Shown in pieces: positions 11,784 to 22,467 of a stretch of DNA of 64,000 nt. The stretch's first letter is position 1. The number at the start of each line of letters is the position of its first letter. The stretch spans positions 441,676 to 505,675 of the forward strand of contig NZ_JAPMLV010000002.1 of NCBI RefSeq assembly GCF_026420145.1, given 5' to 3'. The position numbers and the translations under genes are program-made. The notes under the pieces were generated by a model. That model made no database searches. It was not told where the DNA came from and saw only the letters and a list, made by a program, of their open reading frames with translations. The DNA is from Enterobacter pseudoroggenkampii (lineage in GTDB: Bacteria; Pseudomonadota; Gammaproteobacteria; Enterobacterales; Enterobacteriaceae).

Positions 11784-13715
11784 ATGATCAACATTTTTCG
11801 CCGCGCAGGCCTGGGTGCGAAGCTGTCACTGCTTACCGGCGTCAGTGTCGCCACGCTGTTTCTGCTTTTCACTTTTCTGCTCAGTCAAAAAGCCAGCCAG
11901 CAGCTTGAAGCCCTTGCGGTAGAAGATCTGCATAATCAGTCCACCGGCATGGTCGACATGGTGCAAATGTTTAACACCAGCCTGAGTGAAGAGGTTGAGA
12001 GCTATACCCGTCTGTTCACCACCTTTTTACCGCAGCCCCTGAACATTGATGCTTCCCAAACCCAGACAATTAACGGGCTCAGCGTTCCGCTTCTGAAAGG
12101 CGGAGATACCGGGCTGCATGAAAACAACACGCTTTCGGACGCGTTCCTGAACCGTACGGGAGCCATTTCGACGCTGTTTGTACGCAGCGGTAACGACTTT
12201 GTTCGCGTAGCCACTTCCCTGCGTAAAGAGAACGGCGAGCGGGCAATGGGTACCGTTCTGGATAACGCCAGCCCGGCCTTTGCCGCCGTCAACAAAGGTG
12301 AAGTCTACCGCGGCCTGGCGCTGCTGTTTGGCAAACGCTACATCACCCAGTACCAGCCGGTTAAAAACGCCGAAGGACAGGTCATTGCGATCGTCTTTGT
12401 CGGGGTGGACATCACCCACTCCTGGAACGTCATGCGTGAGAAAATCCTCAACCGCCGCCTGGGCGAGAGCGGTCACTTCTTCGTGCTGGATCGCAGCAAC
12501 GGCAAAACGCGCGGGCAATACCTTTTCCACGCCAGCGAAGAGGGAAAACTGCCGAAGTGGGACGACGCGACGCAGCAGCAGCTTCTGAGTAATAAACCCG
12601 GCACGCTGGAGCGCGTAAGCGACGACGGCCGCACGCTGAAAATGGCTTATACCCCGCTGCCAGGCTGGAACTGGACTATCGTGGGTGAAGTGGATAAATC
12701 GGTGCTGCTCTCAAGCGTCACCGCCATGCGCGACGGTTTCCTCCTCGCCGGTACGGCATTGTCCATCCTGTTTGCTGGCCTGTTCGTGGTCCTGATTCGC
12801 CGCGTGCTGACCCGACCACTGCGCAATGTGATCCATCTTGCCCGGCAATATGCCGCAGGGGATCTCCGTTCCAGCCTGCCCGTGACGCGTCAGGACGAAG
12901 TCGGCCAGCTGATCGACGCCATCAACGGCATCGGTGGCGGCCTGCAAAAAATTGTCCTGCAGGTCCGCGAGGCCGCAGGTGAGATCCATTCAGGCACCAA
13001 CGCGCTAGCCGCCGATACGGGCGAAATTTCAGAGCAGATCAACAAGCAGGCCAGCAGCGTGGAAGAGACCTCCGCCAGCATGGAGCAGCTGGCCGCCACC
13101 GTACAGCAAAATGCCGCCAACATGGAGCAAACGCAGCAGCTGGTGGGTGAAACCTCGCTCGCGGTTCATCAGGGCGGTGAGACGGTCACCCACGCGGTGT
13201 CGACCATGGACGACATTCGCGAAGCGTCAAAACGCATCGCAGACATCACGCGCGTGATCGAGTCCATTGCTTTCCAGACCAATATCCTGGCGCTGAATGC
13301 GGCCGTGGAAGCGGCTCGCGCGGGCGAGCACGGTAAAGGGTTTGCGGTCGTCGCGCAGGAAGTTCGCGCCCTGGCGGGACGCAGCGCTAACGCGGTGAAG
13401 GAGATTGAACAGCTGATTGGCGATACGCTCAGAAAAGTCAGTGAGGGTCATGCGCTGTCTGAACAGACGCGCCTGGCGATGGATGACATCATCATTCATA
13501 TCGATAACATCAGCCAGCTGGTCACCGAGATTAACCATGCCTCACGCGAGCAGTCCGCCGGAATCGGTCAGGTGAACCTCGCCATGACCCACATTGGCGA
13601 AGCGTCGCATATCAATGCCGATCGCATCTCACGCAGCGAACAAACGGCTCAAACGCTGCGCGAGAAGGGTTCACACCTGGCTCAACTGGTGAGTCTGTTC
13701 CAGCTAAAAGGCTAG
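11784..13715 (+). CDS. Methyl-accepting chemotaxis protein with Cache sensor domain
   Basis: 643 residues. Layout: TM1 (about 13-33); a large periplasmic sensor (about 35-315) of the Cache_3-Cache_2 type, with GAISTLFVRSGNDFVRVATS, a GKRYITQYQPVKNAEGQVIAI strand and a membrane-proximal PGWNWTIVGEVD; TM2 (about 317-340); HAMP (about 341-395); and a methyl-accepting coiled-coil. The hairpin tip near residues 486-520 reads ESIAFQTNILALNAAVEAAR, so coupling to CheA/CheW is expected. It ends LVSLFQLKG and lacks the NWETF-type tail that binds CheR/CheB in Tar and Tsr. The ligand is unknown. E. coli K-12 has no chemoreceptor here. Its TAG stop shares CTAG with the aidB stop. Confidence 0.9.
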   Translation: MINIFRRAGLGAKLSLLTGVSVATLFLLFTFLLSQKASQQLEALAVEDLHNQSTGMVDMVQMFNTSLSEEVESYTRLFTTFLPQPLNIDASQTQTINGLSVPLLKGGDTGLHENNTLSDAFLNRTGAISTLFVRSGNDFVRVATSLRKENGERAMGTVLDNASPAFAAVNKGEVYRGLALLFGKRYITQYQPVKNAEGQVIAIVFVGVDITHSWNVMREKILNRRLGESGHFFVLDRSNGKTRGQYLFHASEEGKLPKWDDATQQQLLSNKPGTLERVSDDGRTLKMAYTPLPGWNWTIVGEVDKSVLLSSVTAMRDGFLLAGTALSILFAGLFVVLIRRVLTRPLRNVIHLARQYAAGDLRSSLPVTRQDEVGQLIDAINGIGGGLQKIVLQVREAAGEIHSGTNALAADTGEISEQINKQASSVEETSASMEQLAATVQQNAANMEQTQQLVGETSLAVHQGGETVTHAVSTMDDIREASKRIADITRVIESIAFQTNILALNAAVEAARAGEHGKGFAVVAQEVRALAGRSANAVKEIEQLIGDTLRKVSEGHALSEQTRLAMDDIIIHIDNISQLVTEINHASREQSAGIGQVNLAMTHIGEASHINADRISRSEQTAQTLREKGSHLAQLVSLFQLKG

Positions 13716-15334
13716 CCGACTCTGCCCGTCGCACGCAGCAGCAGGTCACTTTGCACCTGCTCGCTCATCACCGTTCCGCCACGGGTATCCAGCATCATGC
13801 GGCACCACGCCTGCGCCACCGGAGGCGATGCGTGCCGCAGCATTTCGCTCCCGGCACTCAGCAGGAAAAGCTGCTGGGCGATCTCCCGCCCCTGCGCCTC
13901 CTGCGGTTTACGCAGTTTTTGCTGAAGCTGTCGCCAGCTGCGGTCGAAGTGTCTGTCCTGCCCTTTTACCTGCGCAAACTCATCGGCAAGCCGATCGTGT
14001 ATACCCGGCTGCTTCGCCAGCACGCGCAGCACGTCCAGGCACATGATGTTCCCGGACCCTTCCCAGATGCTGTTCACCGGCATCTCGCGATACAGGCGGG
14101 GAAGTTCGCTCTCCTCGCAGTACCCGACTCCGCCCAGCACCTCCATCGCTTCAGCGACAAACGGGATGCCCGCTTTACACACGCTAAATTTCGCGGCCGG
14201 GGTAAACAGCCGCGCCCATGCCGCCTCCTGCGGATCCGCGCGTTTATCCCACGCCCGCGCCAGGCGGAACAGCAGCGCCGTTTGCCCCTCCAGCACCAGC
14301 GCCATCCGGCTTAGCACTTCGCGCATGAGCGGCTGATCGATAAGATTTTTGCCGAAGGTCTGGCGCTGATGCGCATGGTACAGCGCCACGGAGAGCGCAC
14401 GGCGCATCAGTCCGTGGCTGCCCAGCGCGCAGTCAAAGCGCGTCAGGCCGCCCATTTTGAGGATCTGCCGTACCCCTTCGCCTTCTTCCCCCAGCAGCCA
14501 GCCGGAGGCATCAAGGAATTCCACCTCGCTGCTGGCGTTGGAGCGGTTCCCGAGCTTGTCCTTAAGGCGCTCCAGCCGGACGGCGTTGTGCTGCCCGTCA
14601 GGTAAAAAGCGCGGCACAAAAAAGCAGGATAGTCCGCCCTTCGCCTGCGCCAGCACGAGATGCGCATCGCTTTGCGGGACGGAGAAAAACCATTTATGTC
14701 CCACCAGCCTATAACTGCCGTCGCTGCATTTTTCCGCTTTAGTGGTGTTGCTGAGCACGTCTGAGCCGCCCTGCTTTTCCGTCATCCCCATACCGATCAG
14801 CAGGCCGCGCTTTTGCGCGCCGGGCGCAAGATGAGGATCGTAGCGATCGCTGAGCAGCGGCGTCAGCCAGTCGTGAAAGGGTTTGGGGAGCGCCTGCTGC
14901 AGGAGCGGTGTCGCGGCAAACGTCATGGTGACAGGGCACAGCGTGCCCGCCTCCACCTGAGCATGAAGCACAAAGCGTGCGGCCCGCGCGACAAACGCCC
15001 CTTTACGCACCTCCTCTTCCCACGCCAGGTTATGCACGCGGTTGGCACACAGGCCCTGCATCAGCAGGTGCCATGCCGGGTGAAAGCGGACGTCATCCAG
15101 CCGCTCCCCGGTGGCGTCATAGCGAAGCAACTCCGGCGGATTCACGTTCGCCAGCCTGCCCAGCTCCAGCGACTCCGCCGTACCCAGCTGCTGACCAATG
15201 CTGGCGAGGAGTTCGATATCCCACTCGGCCCCTTCACGCGAGACCGCATCGCGCAGGGCGCAGTCGGAGAGGAAAAGGTTACTGTTGGAAAGCGGTGCAG
15301 GTTGATTGAAAACGGTATGGGTCTGCCAGTGCAT
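13712..15334 (-). CDS. aidB: Alkylation-response acyl-CoA-dehydrogenase-like protein AidB
   Basis: 540 residues (E. coli 541). FAD-binding acyl-CoA dehydrogenase fold: GMGMTEKQGGSDVLSN (flavin/substrate region), FFSVPQSDAHLVLAQ, GGLTRFDCALGSHGLM, and the C-terminal EVLGGVGYCEESELPRLYRE. AidB is induced in the Ada response in E. coli, binds DNA and is thought to limit alkylation damage; the exact activity is unsettled. The start MHWQTHTVFNQP at 15334 follows GGAGGGAG; the open frame extends 25 codons upstream without family similarity. Confidence 0.95.
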   Translation of the reverse strand: MHWQTHTVFNQPAPLSNSNLFLSDCALRDAVSREGAEWDIELLASIGQQLGTAESLELGRLANVNPPELLRYDATGERLDDVRFHPAWHLLMQGLCANRVHNLAWEEEVRKGAFVARAARFVLHAQVEAGTLCPVTMTFAATPLLQQALPKPFHDWLTPLLSDRYDPHLAPGAQKRGLLIGMGMTEKQGGSDVLSNTTKAEKCSDGSYRLVGHKWFFSVPQSDAHLVLAQAKGGLSCFFVPRFLPDGQHNAVRLERLKDKLGNRSNASSEVEFLDASGWLLGEEGEGVRQILKMGGLTRFDCALGSHGLMRRALSVALYHAHQRQTFGKNLIDQPLMREVLSRMALVLEGQTALLFRLARAWDKRADPQEAAWARLFTPAAKFSVCKAGIPFVAEAMEVLGGVGYCEESELPRLYREMPVNSIWEGSGNIMCLDVLRVLAKQPGIHDRLADEFAQVKGQDRHFDRSWRQLQQKLRKPQEAQGREIAQQLFLLSAGSEMLRHASPPVAQAWCRMMLDTRGGTVMSEQVQSDLLLRATGRVG

Positions 15335-15434
15335 GCTGTCTCCCTCCTTCAGTGGCAATGACGATAAGTATGGACAGACCGCGCACACGCTGCATGGGAG
15401 GGGAGTCACACGTTCACGATCCCGCTGATATCAT

Positions 15435-15477
15435 TCGTGAAATAGCTCACAGAACATAAGAATAAACTATTTCATGA
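15435..15477. repeat. Inverted repeat in the aidB-transporter divergent promoter region
   Basis: TCGTGAAATAG (15435-15445) and CTATTTCATGA (15467-15477) are inverted copies with one mismatch in 11, 21 bp apart. The centres of the arms are 32 bp apart, about three helical turns, which suits a dimeric or tetrameric regulator. No regulator gene is adjacent, and I do not recognise the motif. Confidence 0.5.
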
Positions 15478-15527
15478 CTTCGCTTTTGTTGAATAATTTA
15501 TTCTTACCCTTTTCAGTGAGGATCGTT

Positions 15528-16802
15528 ATGCAACCGGATGCGCACAAGCGAGCATTAATTGCAGGCTCCATTGGTAACTTTATCGAGTGGTATGAGTTTG
15601 CGGTCTACGGTTTTCTGGCGACCGTCATTGCGAAAAACTTCTTCCAGCTTGAAGGGGAAGCGGGGCTCACCAGCCTGATCCTCACCTACGCCTCGTTTGC
15701 CATCGCCTTCTTCTTCCGCCCGCTGGGTGCGGTGGTGTTTGGCCGCATCGGCGACCGGATTGGCCGTAAGCCGACGCTCATTATTGTGCTGGTGCTGATG
15801 ACGCTCGCTACCGCCGCCATCGGCATTGTGCCGGTCTATGCCAGCATCGGGATTGCCGCGCCGCTCATTATTACGCTGCTGCGCATCCTGCAGGGACTTT
15901 TCGCGGGCGGTGAGTACGGCGGCGCGGTCTCGCTGATGACGGAGTTTGCCCCGCGCGGCAAGCGTGGGCTCTATGGCGCGTGGCAGTCCTTTACCGTGGC
16001 GCTGGGGCTGTTAGCAGGCGCAGGCATCGTGGCGCTGCTCTCTGCCCTCCTCACGCCGGAAGCCCTGCACGACTGGGGCTGGCGCATTCCTTTCTTCCTG
16101 GCGCTGCCCATGGGCGTCGTTGCGCTGTGGCTTCGTGTCAGTATGGAAGAGACACCCAGCTTTGTGCAGCAGCAGGATAAACCGGTTATCGCTCAGGCGG
16201 ATACTGCCGCCACGCTCCGGGCCATCGTGATGGGGATTGGGCGCGTAATGGTCTGGTCTGCAGCGGGGTACACTTACCTGGTGATTATGCCGACCTATCT
16301 GCAGTCGGCGCTGCATACCGGGTTTAACCAGGCGCTGCTTATAGCGGTGATTTCGAATATTGGTTTTGCACTCACCATCATTCCGTCGGGGATCCTGAGC
16401 GATAGGATCGGGCGTCGCAGGGTGATGATTATCGCCACCGCGCTGCTGCTGATCCTCGCCCTGCCGCTGCTGAAAATTCTTCAGGCAGAGTCGAGTACGC
16501 TGGCGGTGAAGGCTGTTGTGGTGTTGATTGCGGGCGGTCTGGTCGGGATGCTGGCAGGGCCAGGCCCGGCGATGCTATCTGAGATGTTCCCGACGCGCGT
16601 GCGCTATACGGGGCTGGGGCTGGCCTACTCGTTGTCGAACGCGATTTTCTCAGGCTGTGCGGGGTTAATTATTACCGGGCTGATTAAGCAGACGGGTAAC
16701 CTGGATATTCCGGCGTACTACGTGATGGCGACGGCGGTGGTGAGTATTTTCGCGCTGATGACGCTGCGGAAGGATGACCATTTGCGGTCGTTAGAGGAGT
16801 GA
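15528..16802 (+). CDS. MFS transporter, metabolite:H+ symporter (MHS) family
   Basis: 424 residues with about 12 membrane segments. The N-terminal GSIGNFIEWYEFAVYGFLAT is the MHS family signature (ProP, KgtP, ShiA group). The loop 2-3 motif GRIGDRIGRKPTLI and its second-half echo GILSDRIGRRRVMI are present. Likely a proton-driven uptake system for a small organic acid or zwitterion; the substrate cannot be read from sequence. The start MQPDAHKRALIAGS at 15528 has GTGAGGA upstream and fits the family; an in-frame ATG at 15474 lies inside the inverted repeat. E. coli K-12 has no such gene between aidB and rlmB. Confidence 0.85.
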   Translation: MQPDAHKRALIAGSIGNFIEWYEFAVYGFLATVIAKNFFQLEGEAGLTSLILTYASFAIAFFFRPLGAVVFGRIGDRIGRKPTLIIVLVLMTLATAAIGIVPVYASIGIAAPLIITLLRILQGLFAGGEYGGAVSLMTEFAPRGKRGLYGAWQSFTVALGLLAGAGIVALLSALLTPEALHDWGWRIPFFLALPMGVVALWLRVSMEETPSFVQQQDKPVIAQADTAATLRAIVMGIGRVMVWSAAGYTYLVIMPTYLQSALHTGFNQALLIAVISNIGFALTIIPSGILSDRIGRRRVMIIATALLLILALPLLKILQAESSTLAVKAVVVLIAGGLVGMLAGPGPAMLSEMFPTRVRYTGLGLAYSLSNAIFSGCAGLIITGLIKQTGNLDIPAYYVMATAVVSIFALMTLRKDDHLRSLEE

Positions 16803-16820
16803 GTTTGTCACCGTCTGGTG

Positions 16821-16853
16821 CCCTCACCCCGGCCCTCTCCCACGGGGAGAGGG
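16821..16853. repeat. Palindromic intergenic repeat, copy 1
   Basis: CCCTCACCCC followed by the palindrome CCCTCTCCC-ACG-GGGAGAGGG. Same family as the elements at 17652-17690, 53137-53171 and, inside dsbD, 61601-61625. Confidence 0.75.
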
Positions 16854-16864
16854 AGAAAACACAA

Positions 16865-16887
16865 AAGGCCGTCCTGTGGACGGCCTT
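16865..16887 (-). terminator. Terminator of rlmB
   Basis: Perfect 10-bp stem AAGGCCGTCC (16865-16874) / GGACGGCCTT (16878-16887), loop TGT, followed by T-rich sequence on the minus strand, just past the rlmB stop. Confidence 0.8.
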
Positions 16888-16892
16888 GCTGT

Positions 16893-17627
16893 TTATTCTC
16901 CCCGCTGACGCACCGCTTCAAACAGGCAGATGCCCGTCGCAACAGAAACGTTCAGGGACGACACGCTGCCCGCCATTGGGATGCTGATCAGCTCGTCACA
17001 GTGCTCGCGGGTCAGACGACGCATGCCTTCACCTTCCGCCCCCATCACCAGCGCCAGACGGCCGGTCATTTTGCTCTGGTACAGAGTATGATCCGCTTCA
17101 CCGGCGGTACCGACGATCCAGATGTTCTCTTCCTGCAGCAGACGCATGGTGCGCGCCAGGTTGGTCACGCGGATCAGCGGAACGTTTTCCGCCGCGCCGC
17201 AGGCCACTTTCTTCGCCGTTGCGTTCAGCTGCGCGGAGCGATCTTTCGGCACGATCACCGCATGCACGCCCGCCGCATCGGCGCTACGCAGGCACGCGCC
17301 GAGGTTGTGCGGATCGGTAACGCCATCGAGGATCAGGAAGAACGGATTATCCAGCCCAGCGATCAGATCCGGCAGATCGTTTTCCTGATACTGACGGCCC
17401 GGCTTCACGCGGGCAATAATGCCCTGGTGAACCGCACCTTCACTTTTCTCATCCAGGAACTGGCGGTTCGCCAGTTGGGTCACCACGCCCTGCGCTTCCA
17501 GGGCGTGGATCAGCGGCATCAGACGCTTATCTTCACGCCCTTTCAGAATAAACACTTCCTGAAAACGCTCCGGTGCGCGCTCGAGAAGGGCCTGCACCGC
17601 GTGGATGCCGTAAATCATTTCACTCAT
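16893..17627 (-). CDS. rlmB: 23S rRNA 2'-O-ribose G2251 methyltransferase RlmB
   Basis: 244 residues, SpoU/TrmH (SPOUT) family. N-terminal substrate-binding domain [20 protein letters not shown], then the knotted catalytic domain with motif 1 [20 protein letters not shown], motif 2 [19 protein letters not shown] and motif 3 [20 protein letters not shown]. It methylates G2251 in the ribosomal P-loop using S-adenosylmethionine. Located 66 bp downstream of rnr. Confidence 0.97.
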   Translation of the reverse strand: MSEMIYGIHAVQALLERAPERFQEVFILKGREDKRLMPLIHALEAQGVVTQLANRQFLDEKSEGAVHQGIIARVKPGRQYQENDLPDLIAGLDNPFFLILDGVTDPHNLGACLRSADAAGVHAVIVPKDRSAQLNATAKKVACGAAENVPLIRVTNLARTMRLLQEENIWIVGTAGEADHTLYQSKMTGRLALVMGAEGEGMRRLTREHCDELISIPMAGSVSSLNVSVATGICLFEAVRQRGE

Positions 17628-17651
17628 TGATGGTTCTCGTAATAAGTATTT

Positions 17652-17690
17652 CCCCTCTCCCGGTTAGGGAGAGGGTCAGGGTGCGGGGAG
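17652..17690. repeat. Palindromic intergenic repeat, copy 2
   Basis: TCCCCTCTCCC and GGGAGAGGG around a short loop, then TCAGGGTGCGGGGAG; the reverse complement of the arrangement at 53137-53171. It fills the rnr-rlmB gap, so the co-transcript would carry this hairpin. Confidence 0.75.
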
Positions 17691-17693
17691 ACT

Positions 17694-20138
17694 TTACTCC
17701 GCCTGCTTTTTCTTGGCCGCGCGCTTCGCTTTGGTGGCGGCCGCTATTTTCTGTGTCTTCGCGGACGGTTTCTTCGCTGAACGGGCTTCTTTCTTCGCCG
17801 CCTTCGGCTTCTGTTTCTTCTCGCCGCGGAACGCGCTGTCCGGCTCGAAGTTTACCTTCTTGCCCGCCTGACGACGTTTACCGCCGCCCGGTTTACCGTT
17901 ACCGGTTTTTTTCGCCCTTTCACGTTCGGTTTTCCCGACGTTACGCGGCGCACGCTCGCTGGAGATCAGGCTGAAGTCGATTTTACGATCGTCCATATTC
18001 ACGGCTTCGACCTTCACTTCCACACGGTCGCCCAGACGATAGGTCTGGCCGCCAGATTCGCCAATCAGGCGCTGACCCACCTGGTCGAAGCGATAGTAGT
18101 CGTTATCCAGGCTGGAGACGTGCACCAGACCGTCGATGAACAGCTCGTCCAGACGAACGAAGAAACCAAAGCCGGTCACGCTGGCAATCACGCCTTTAAA
18201 GACGTTACCCACCTGATCGAGCATAAAGTCACACTTCAGCCAGTCCGCCACGTCACGTGTTGCTTCATCAGCACGACGTTCGGTCATGGAGCAGTGCTGA
18301 CCCAGCTGCAGCATCTCTTCCATCGAATAGTGGTAGCCACCGGTTTCGGTGGTGTTCCCTTTATGGCCCTGCTCCTGCGCCAGCAGATACTTGATCGCAC
18401 GGTGCAGAGAGAGGTCAGGATAGCGACGGATCGGCGAGGTAAAGTGGGCGTAAGACTGCAGCGCCAGGCCGAAGTGACCGCGGTTTTCCGGATCGTAAAT
18501 CGCCTGCTTCATTGAGCGCAGCAGCATCGTCTGCAGCATTTCTGCGTCAGGACGGTCGCCAATGGACTCCAGCAGCTCGGCGTAATCGCGCGGCTCTGGC
18601 TTGTTACCGCCAGGCAGTTCCAGACCCAGTTCGGCCAGCACGGAGCGGAACGCGGTGATGGCTTCCGTCGACGGTTTATCGTGAATACGGAACAGCGCAG
18701 GCTCTTTGGCTTTCTCGACGAATCGTGCCGCCGAGATGTTCGCCAGAATCATACACTCTTCGATCAGCTTGTGCGCATCGTTACGCTGGGTCTGCTCGAT
18801 ACGCTCAATGCGGCGTTCCGCGTTGAAAATGAATTTCGCTTCTTCACTCTCAAAGGAGATCCCGCCGCGCTCTTCGCGCGCCTGATCCAGCGTTTTGTAG
18901 AGGTTATGCAGCTCTTCGATGTGTTTAACCAGCGGCGCGTACTGTTCGCGCAGATCCTGGTCGCCCTGCAGCATATGCCAGACCTTGGTATAGGTCAGAC
19001 GCGCGTGCGAGCTCATCACCGCTTCGTAGAACTTGTAGCCGGTTAAGCGCCCTTTGGTGGAGATGGTCATCTCGCAAACCATACAGAGGCGGTCAACCTG
19101 CGGGTTCAGGGAGCACAGGCCGTTAGACAGCACTTCCGGCAGCATCGGCACGACCTGGGACGGGAAGTAGACCGAGGTACCGCGGCTGCGCGCTTCGTTA
19201 TCCAGCGGAGTGTGCGGACGAACATAGTAGCTTACGTCTGCAATAGCGACCCACAGGCGCCAGCCGCCGCCGCGTTTTTTCTCGCAGTAGACGGCGTCAT
19301 CGAAGTCGCGGGCGTCTTCACCGTCGATAGTGACCAGCGGCAGGGCGCGCAGATCCACGCGGCCCACCTTGGACTCTTCCGGGACTTCTTCGCGCAGGCT
19401 TTCGATCTGCTCTTCAACCGCTTTCGGCCAGATGTACGGAATTTCATGGGTACGCAGCGCCATATCAACGGCCATTGTGGTGCCCATGTTGTCGCCAAGC
19501 ACTTCGACGATTTTACCTACCGCTTTAGTGCGACGGGTTGGGCGCTGGGTGAGTTCCACCACCACAACAAAGCCCATGCGGGCGCCCATCACCTCTTCAG
19601 GTGGGATCAGAATGTCGAAGCTCAGACGGCTGTCGTCCGGCACCACGAAGCCCACGCCCGCGTCGGTAAAGTAGCGGCCAACGATCTGGCTGGTTTTTGG
19701 CACCAGAACGCGTACCACGCGCGCTTCGCGGCGACCTTTACGGTCAGCGCCCAGCGGCTGCGCCAGGATCTGGTCGCCGTGAATGCACATTTTCATCTGT
19801 TCAGATGAGAGATACAGATCGTCTTTACGGCCTTCCACGCGCAGGAAGCCGAAGCCATCGCGGTGACCAATGACGGTCCCTTTCAGCAGGTCGAGGCGTT
19901 CTGGCAGCGCGTAGCACTGGCGGCGGGTAAAGACCAGCTGCCCGTCACGCTCCATTGCGCGCAGGCGGCGGCGAAGGGCTTCAATTTGCTCTTCACCTTC
20001 AATGTTCAGTTCAACGGCAAGTTCTTCACGATTGGCGGGTTTTTCGCGTTTTGTTAAGTGTTCAATGATGAACTCGCGGCTGGGAATAGGATTCGCGTAT
20101 TTTTCGGCTTCGCGTTCCTGGAAAGGATCATGTGACAT
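17694..20138 (-). CDS. rnr: Exoribonuclease R (RNase R)
   Basis: 814 residues (E. coli 813). Order: N-terminal helix-turn-helix (about 20-85), two cold-shock domains, RNB catalytic domain with [17 protein letters not shown] (catalytic Asp cluster), S1 domain near [20 protein letters not shown], and a Lys-rich tail after about residue 725. A processive 3'-5' exonuclease that degrades structured RNA, acts in rRNA quality control and trans-translation. The start [17 protein letters not shown] at 20138 follows GGAGGAACC; the frame continues upstream without similarity. Confidence 0.97.
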   Translation of the reverse strand: MSHDPFQEREAEKYANPIPSREFIIEHLTKREKPANREELAVELNIEGEEQIEALRRRLRAMERDGQLVFTRRQCYALPERLDLLKGTVIGHRDGFGFLRVEGRKDDLYLSSEQMKMCIHGDQILAQPLGADRKGRREARVVRVLVPKTSQIVGRYFTDAGVGFVVPDDSRLSFDILIPPEEVMGARMGFVVVVELTQRPTRRTKAVGKIVEVLGDNMGTTMAVDMALRTHEIPYIWPKAVEEQIESLREEVPEESKVGRVDLRALPLVTIDGEDARDFDDAVYCEKKRGGGWRLWVAIADVSYYVRPHTPLDNEARSRGTSVYFPSQVVPMLPEVLSNGLCSLNPQVDRLCMVCEMTISTKGRLTGYKFYEAVMSSHARLTYTKVWHMLQGDQDLREQYAPLVKHIEELHNLYKTLDQAREERGGISFESEEAKFIFNAERRIERIEQTQRNDAHKLIEECMILANISAARFVEKAKEPALFRIHDKPSTEAITAFRSVLAELGLELPGGNKPEPRDYAELLESIGDRPDAEMLQTMLLRSMKQAIYDPENRGHFGLALQSYAHFTSPIRRYPDLSLHRAIKYLLAQEQGHKGNTTETGGYHYSMEEMLQLGQHCSMTERRADEATRDVADWLKCDFMLDQVGNVFKGVIASVTGFGFFVRLDELFIDGLVHVSSLDNDYYRFDQVGQRLIGESGGQTYRLGDRVEVKVEAVNMDDRKIDFSLISSERAPRNVGKTERERAKKTGNGKPGGGKRRQAGKKVNFEPDSAFRGEKKQKPKAAKKEARSAKKPSAKTQKIAAATKAKRAAKKKQAE

Positions 20139-20176
20139 GTCGGTTCCTCCGTTGTCAGCTCCGGTGGAAATTTTCT

Positions 20177-20602
20177 TCATTCCACCAGCAATAATTTATA
20201 AAGCGGTTGATTCTCTTCAACCAAATCGGCCAGCGTGTAGTTATCCAGTTCCATGAGAAAACTTTGCACGGCCTTTGAAAGCGCCTTTTTCAGGCGGCAA
20301 GCGGGCGTGATGTGGCAGAACTCGCTGCTGCAGTTCACCAGAGACAGCGGCTCCAGTTCACGTACCACATCGCCCACACGAATACTCTGTGCCGGTTTAC
20401 CGAGACGGATCCCACCATTCTTCCCGCGGACGGCAGCAACGTACCCGGCACGACTAAGTTGATTGATTATTTTGACCATATGATTACGGGATACGCCGTA
20501 GACCTCTGTAACTTCAGAGATACTGGTCATCTTCCCCTCGGGTAACGACGCCATGTAAATCAGCGCACGTAAGCCGTAATCGGTGAAACTTGTTAACTGC
20601 AC
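20177..20602 (-). CDS. nsrR: Nitric-oxide-sensing repressor NsrR
   Basis: 141 residues, Rrf2 family. Winged helix at the N-terminus ([20 protein letters not shown], recognition region [20 protein letters not shown]) and three cysteines in [17 protein letters not shown] that hold an NO-sensitive iron-sulfur cluster. It represses NO-detoxification genes such as hmp in E. coli. The start codon is GTG, preceded by TGAGG. Gap to rnr is 38 bp, so co-transcription with rnr and rlmB is expected. Confidence 0.96.
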   Translation of the reverse strand: MQLTSFTDYGLRALIYMASLPEGKMTSISEVTEVYGVSRNHMVKIINQLSRAGYVAAVRGKNGGIRLGKPAQSIRVGDVVRELEPLSLVNCSSEFCHITPACRLKKALSKAVQSFLMELDNYTLADLVEENQPLYKLLLVE

Positions 20603-20734
20603 ATCAACCTCAGGAAAAAAGGGAAAACGCGGTCAAACCGCAGAGATATTCATTAATGATGATAAACCAGCCAGATAGTTAGCGGCTAATTTATTTGACA
20701 GACGGGGCGAAAAAGCGGAGATCCAGGAGCGTTC

Positions 20735-20764
20735 GCCGGATGGCGCTACGCTTATCTGGCCTAC
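20735..20764. repeat. REP element between nsrR and purA
   Basis: GCCGGATGGCGCTACGCTTA then TCTGGCCTAC: the head-loop-tail pattern of enterobacterial REP/PU sequences, downstream of purA. Confidence 0.75.
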
Positions 20765-20795
20765 GGGTCCCCCCGCAGGCCAGCATTCACGAAGA

Positions 20796-22187
<1,392 letters not shown>

Positions 22188-22198
22188 CTACTTTTTGA

Positions 22199-22396
22199 TC
22201 AGCCAATCGTTTTCCTCAACATGTAGTAGATCACGATGCCCGCAACCACAAGACCACCGCCAAAACGACGCAAAATATTATCCGGCAGTTGGCTCATCGT
22301 GGCGATCATTCGACGCCAGGCGCGTGGATAGAGCATCGGTCCAAGGCCTTCCAGCACCAGGACCAAAGCCAGTGCGAGCCAGATCGTTGAATTCAT
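22199..22396 (-). CDS. yjeT: Small inner-membrane protein YjeT (DUF2065)
   Basis: 65 residues with two hydrophobic segments (about 3-22 and 45-61) separated by a basic loop, ALYPRAWRRM-like. Function unknown; in some bacteria the gene travels with hflKC and purA, as it does here. A terminator hairpin stands between it and hflC, so it may have its own promoter or be expressed by read-through. Confidence 0.92.
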   Translation of the reverse strand: MNSTIWLALALVLVLEGLGPMLYPRAWRRMIATMSQLPDNILRRFGGGLVVAGIVIYYMLRKTIG

Positions 22397-22415
22397 TTTT
22401 ATTCCTTATAAAAGA

Positions 22416-22445
22416 AAACCACCGCTCCGTTAAGAGCGGTGGTTT
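22416..22445 (-). terminator. Terminator after hflC
   Basis: Perfect 12-bp stem AAACCACCGCTC (22416-22427) / GAGCGGTGGTTT (22434-22445), 6-nt loop, followed by a T-rich run on the minus strand. Confidence 0.85.
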
Positions 22446-22467
22446 GAATACTCAAACGAGCCTGAGT

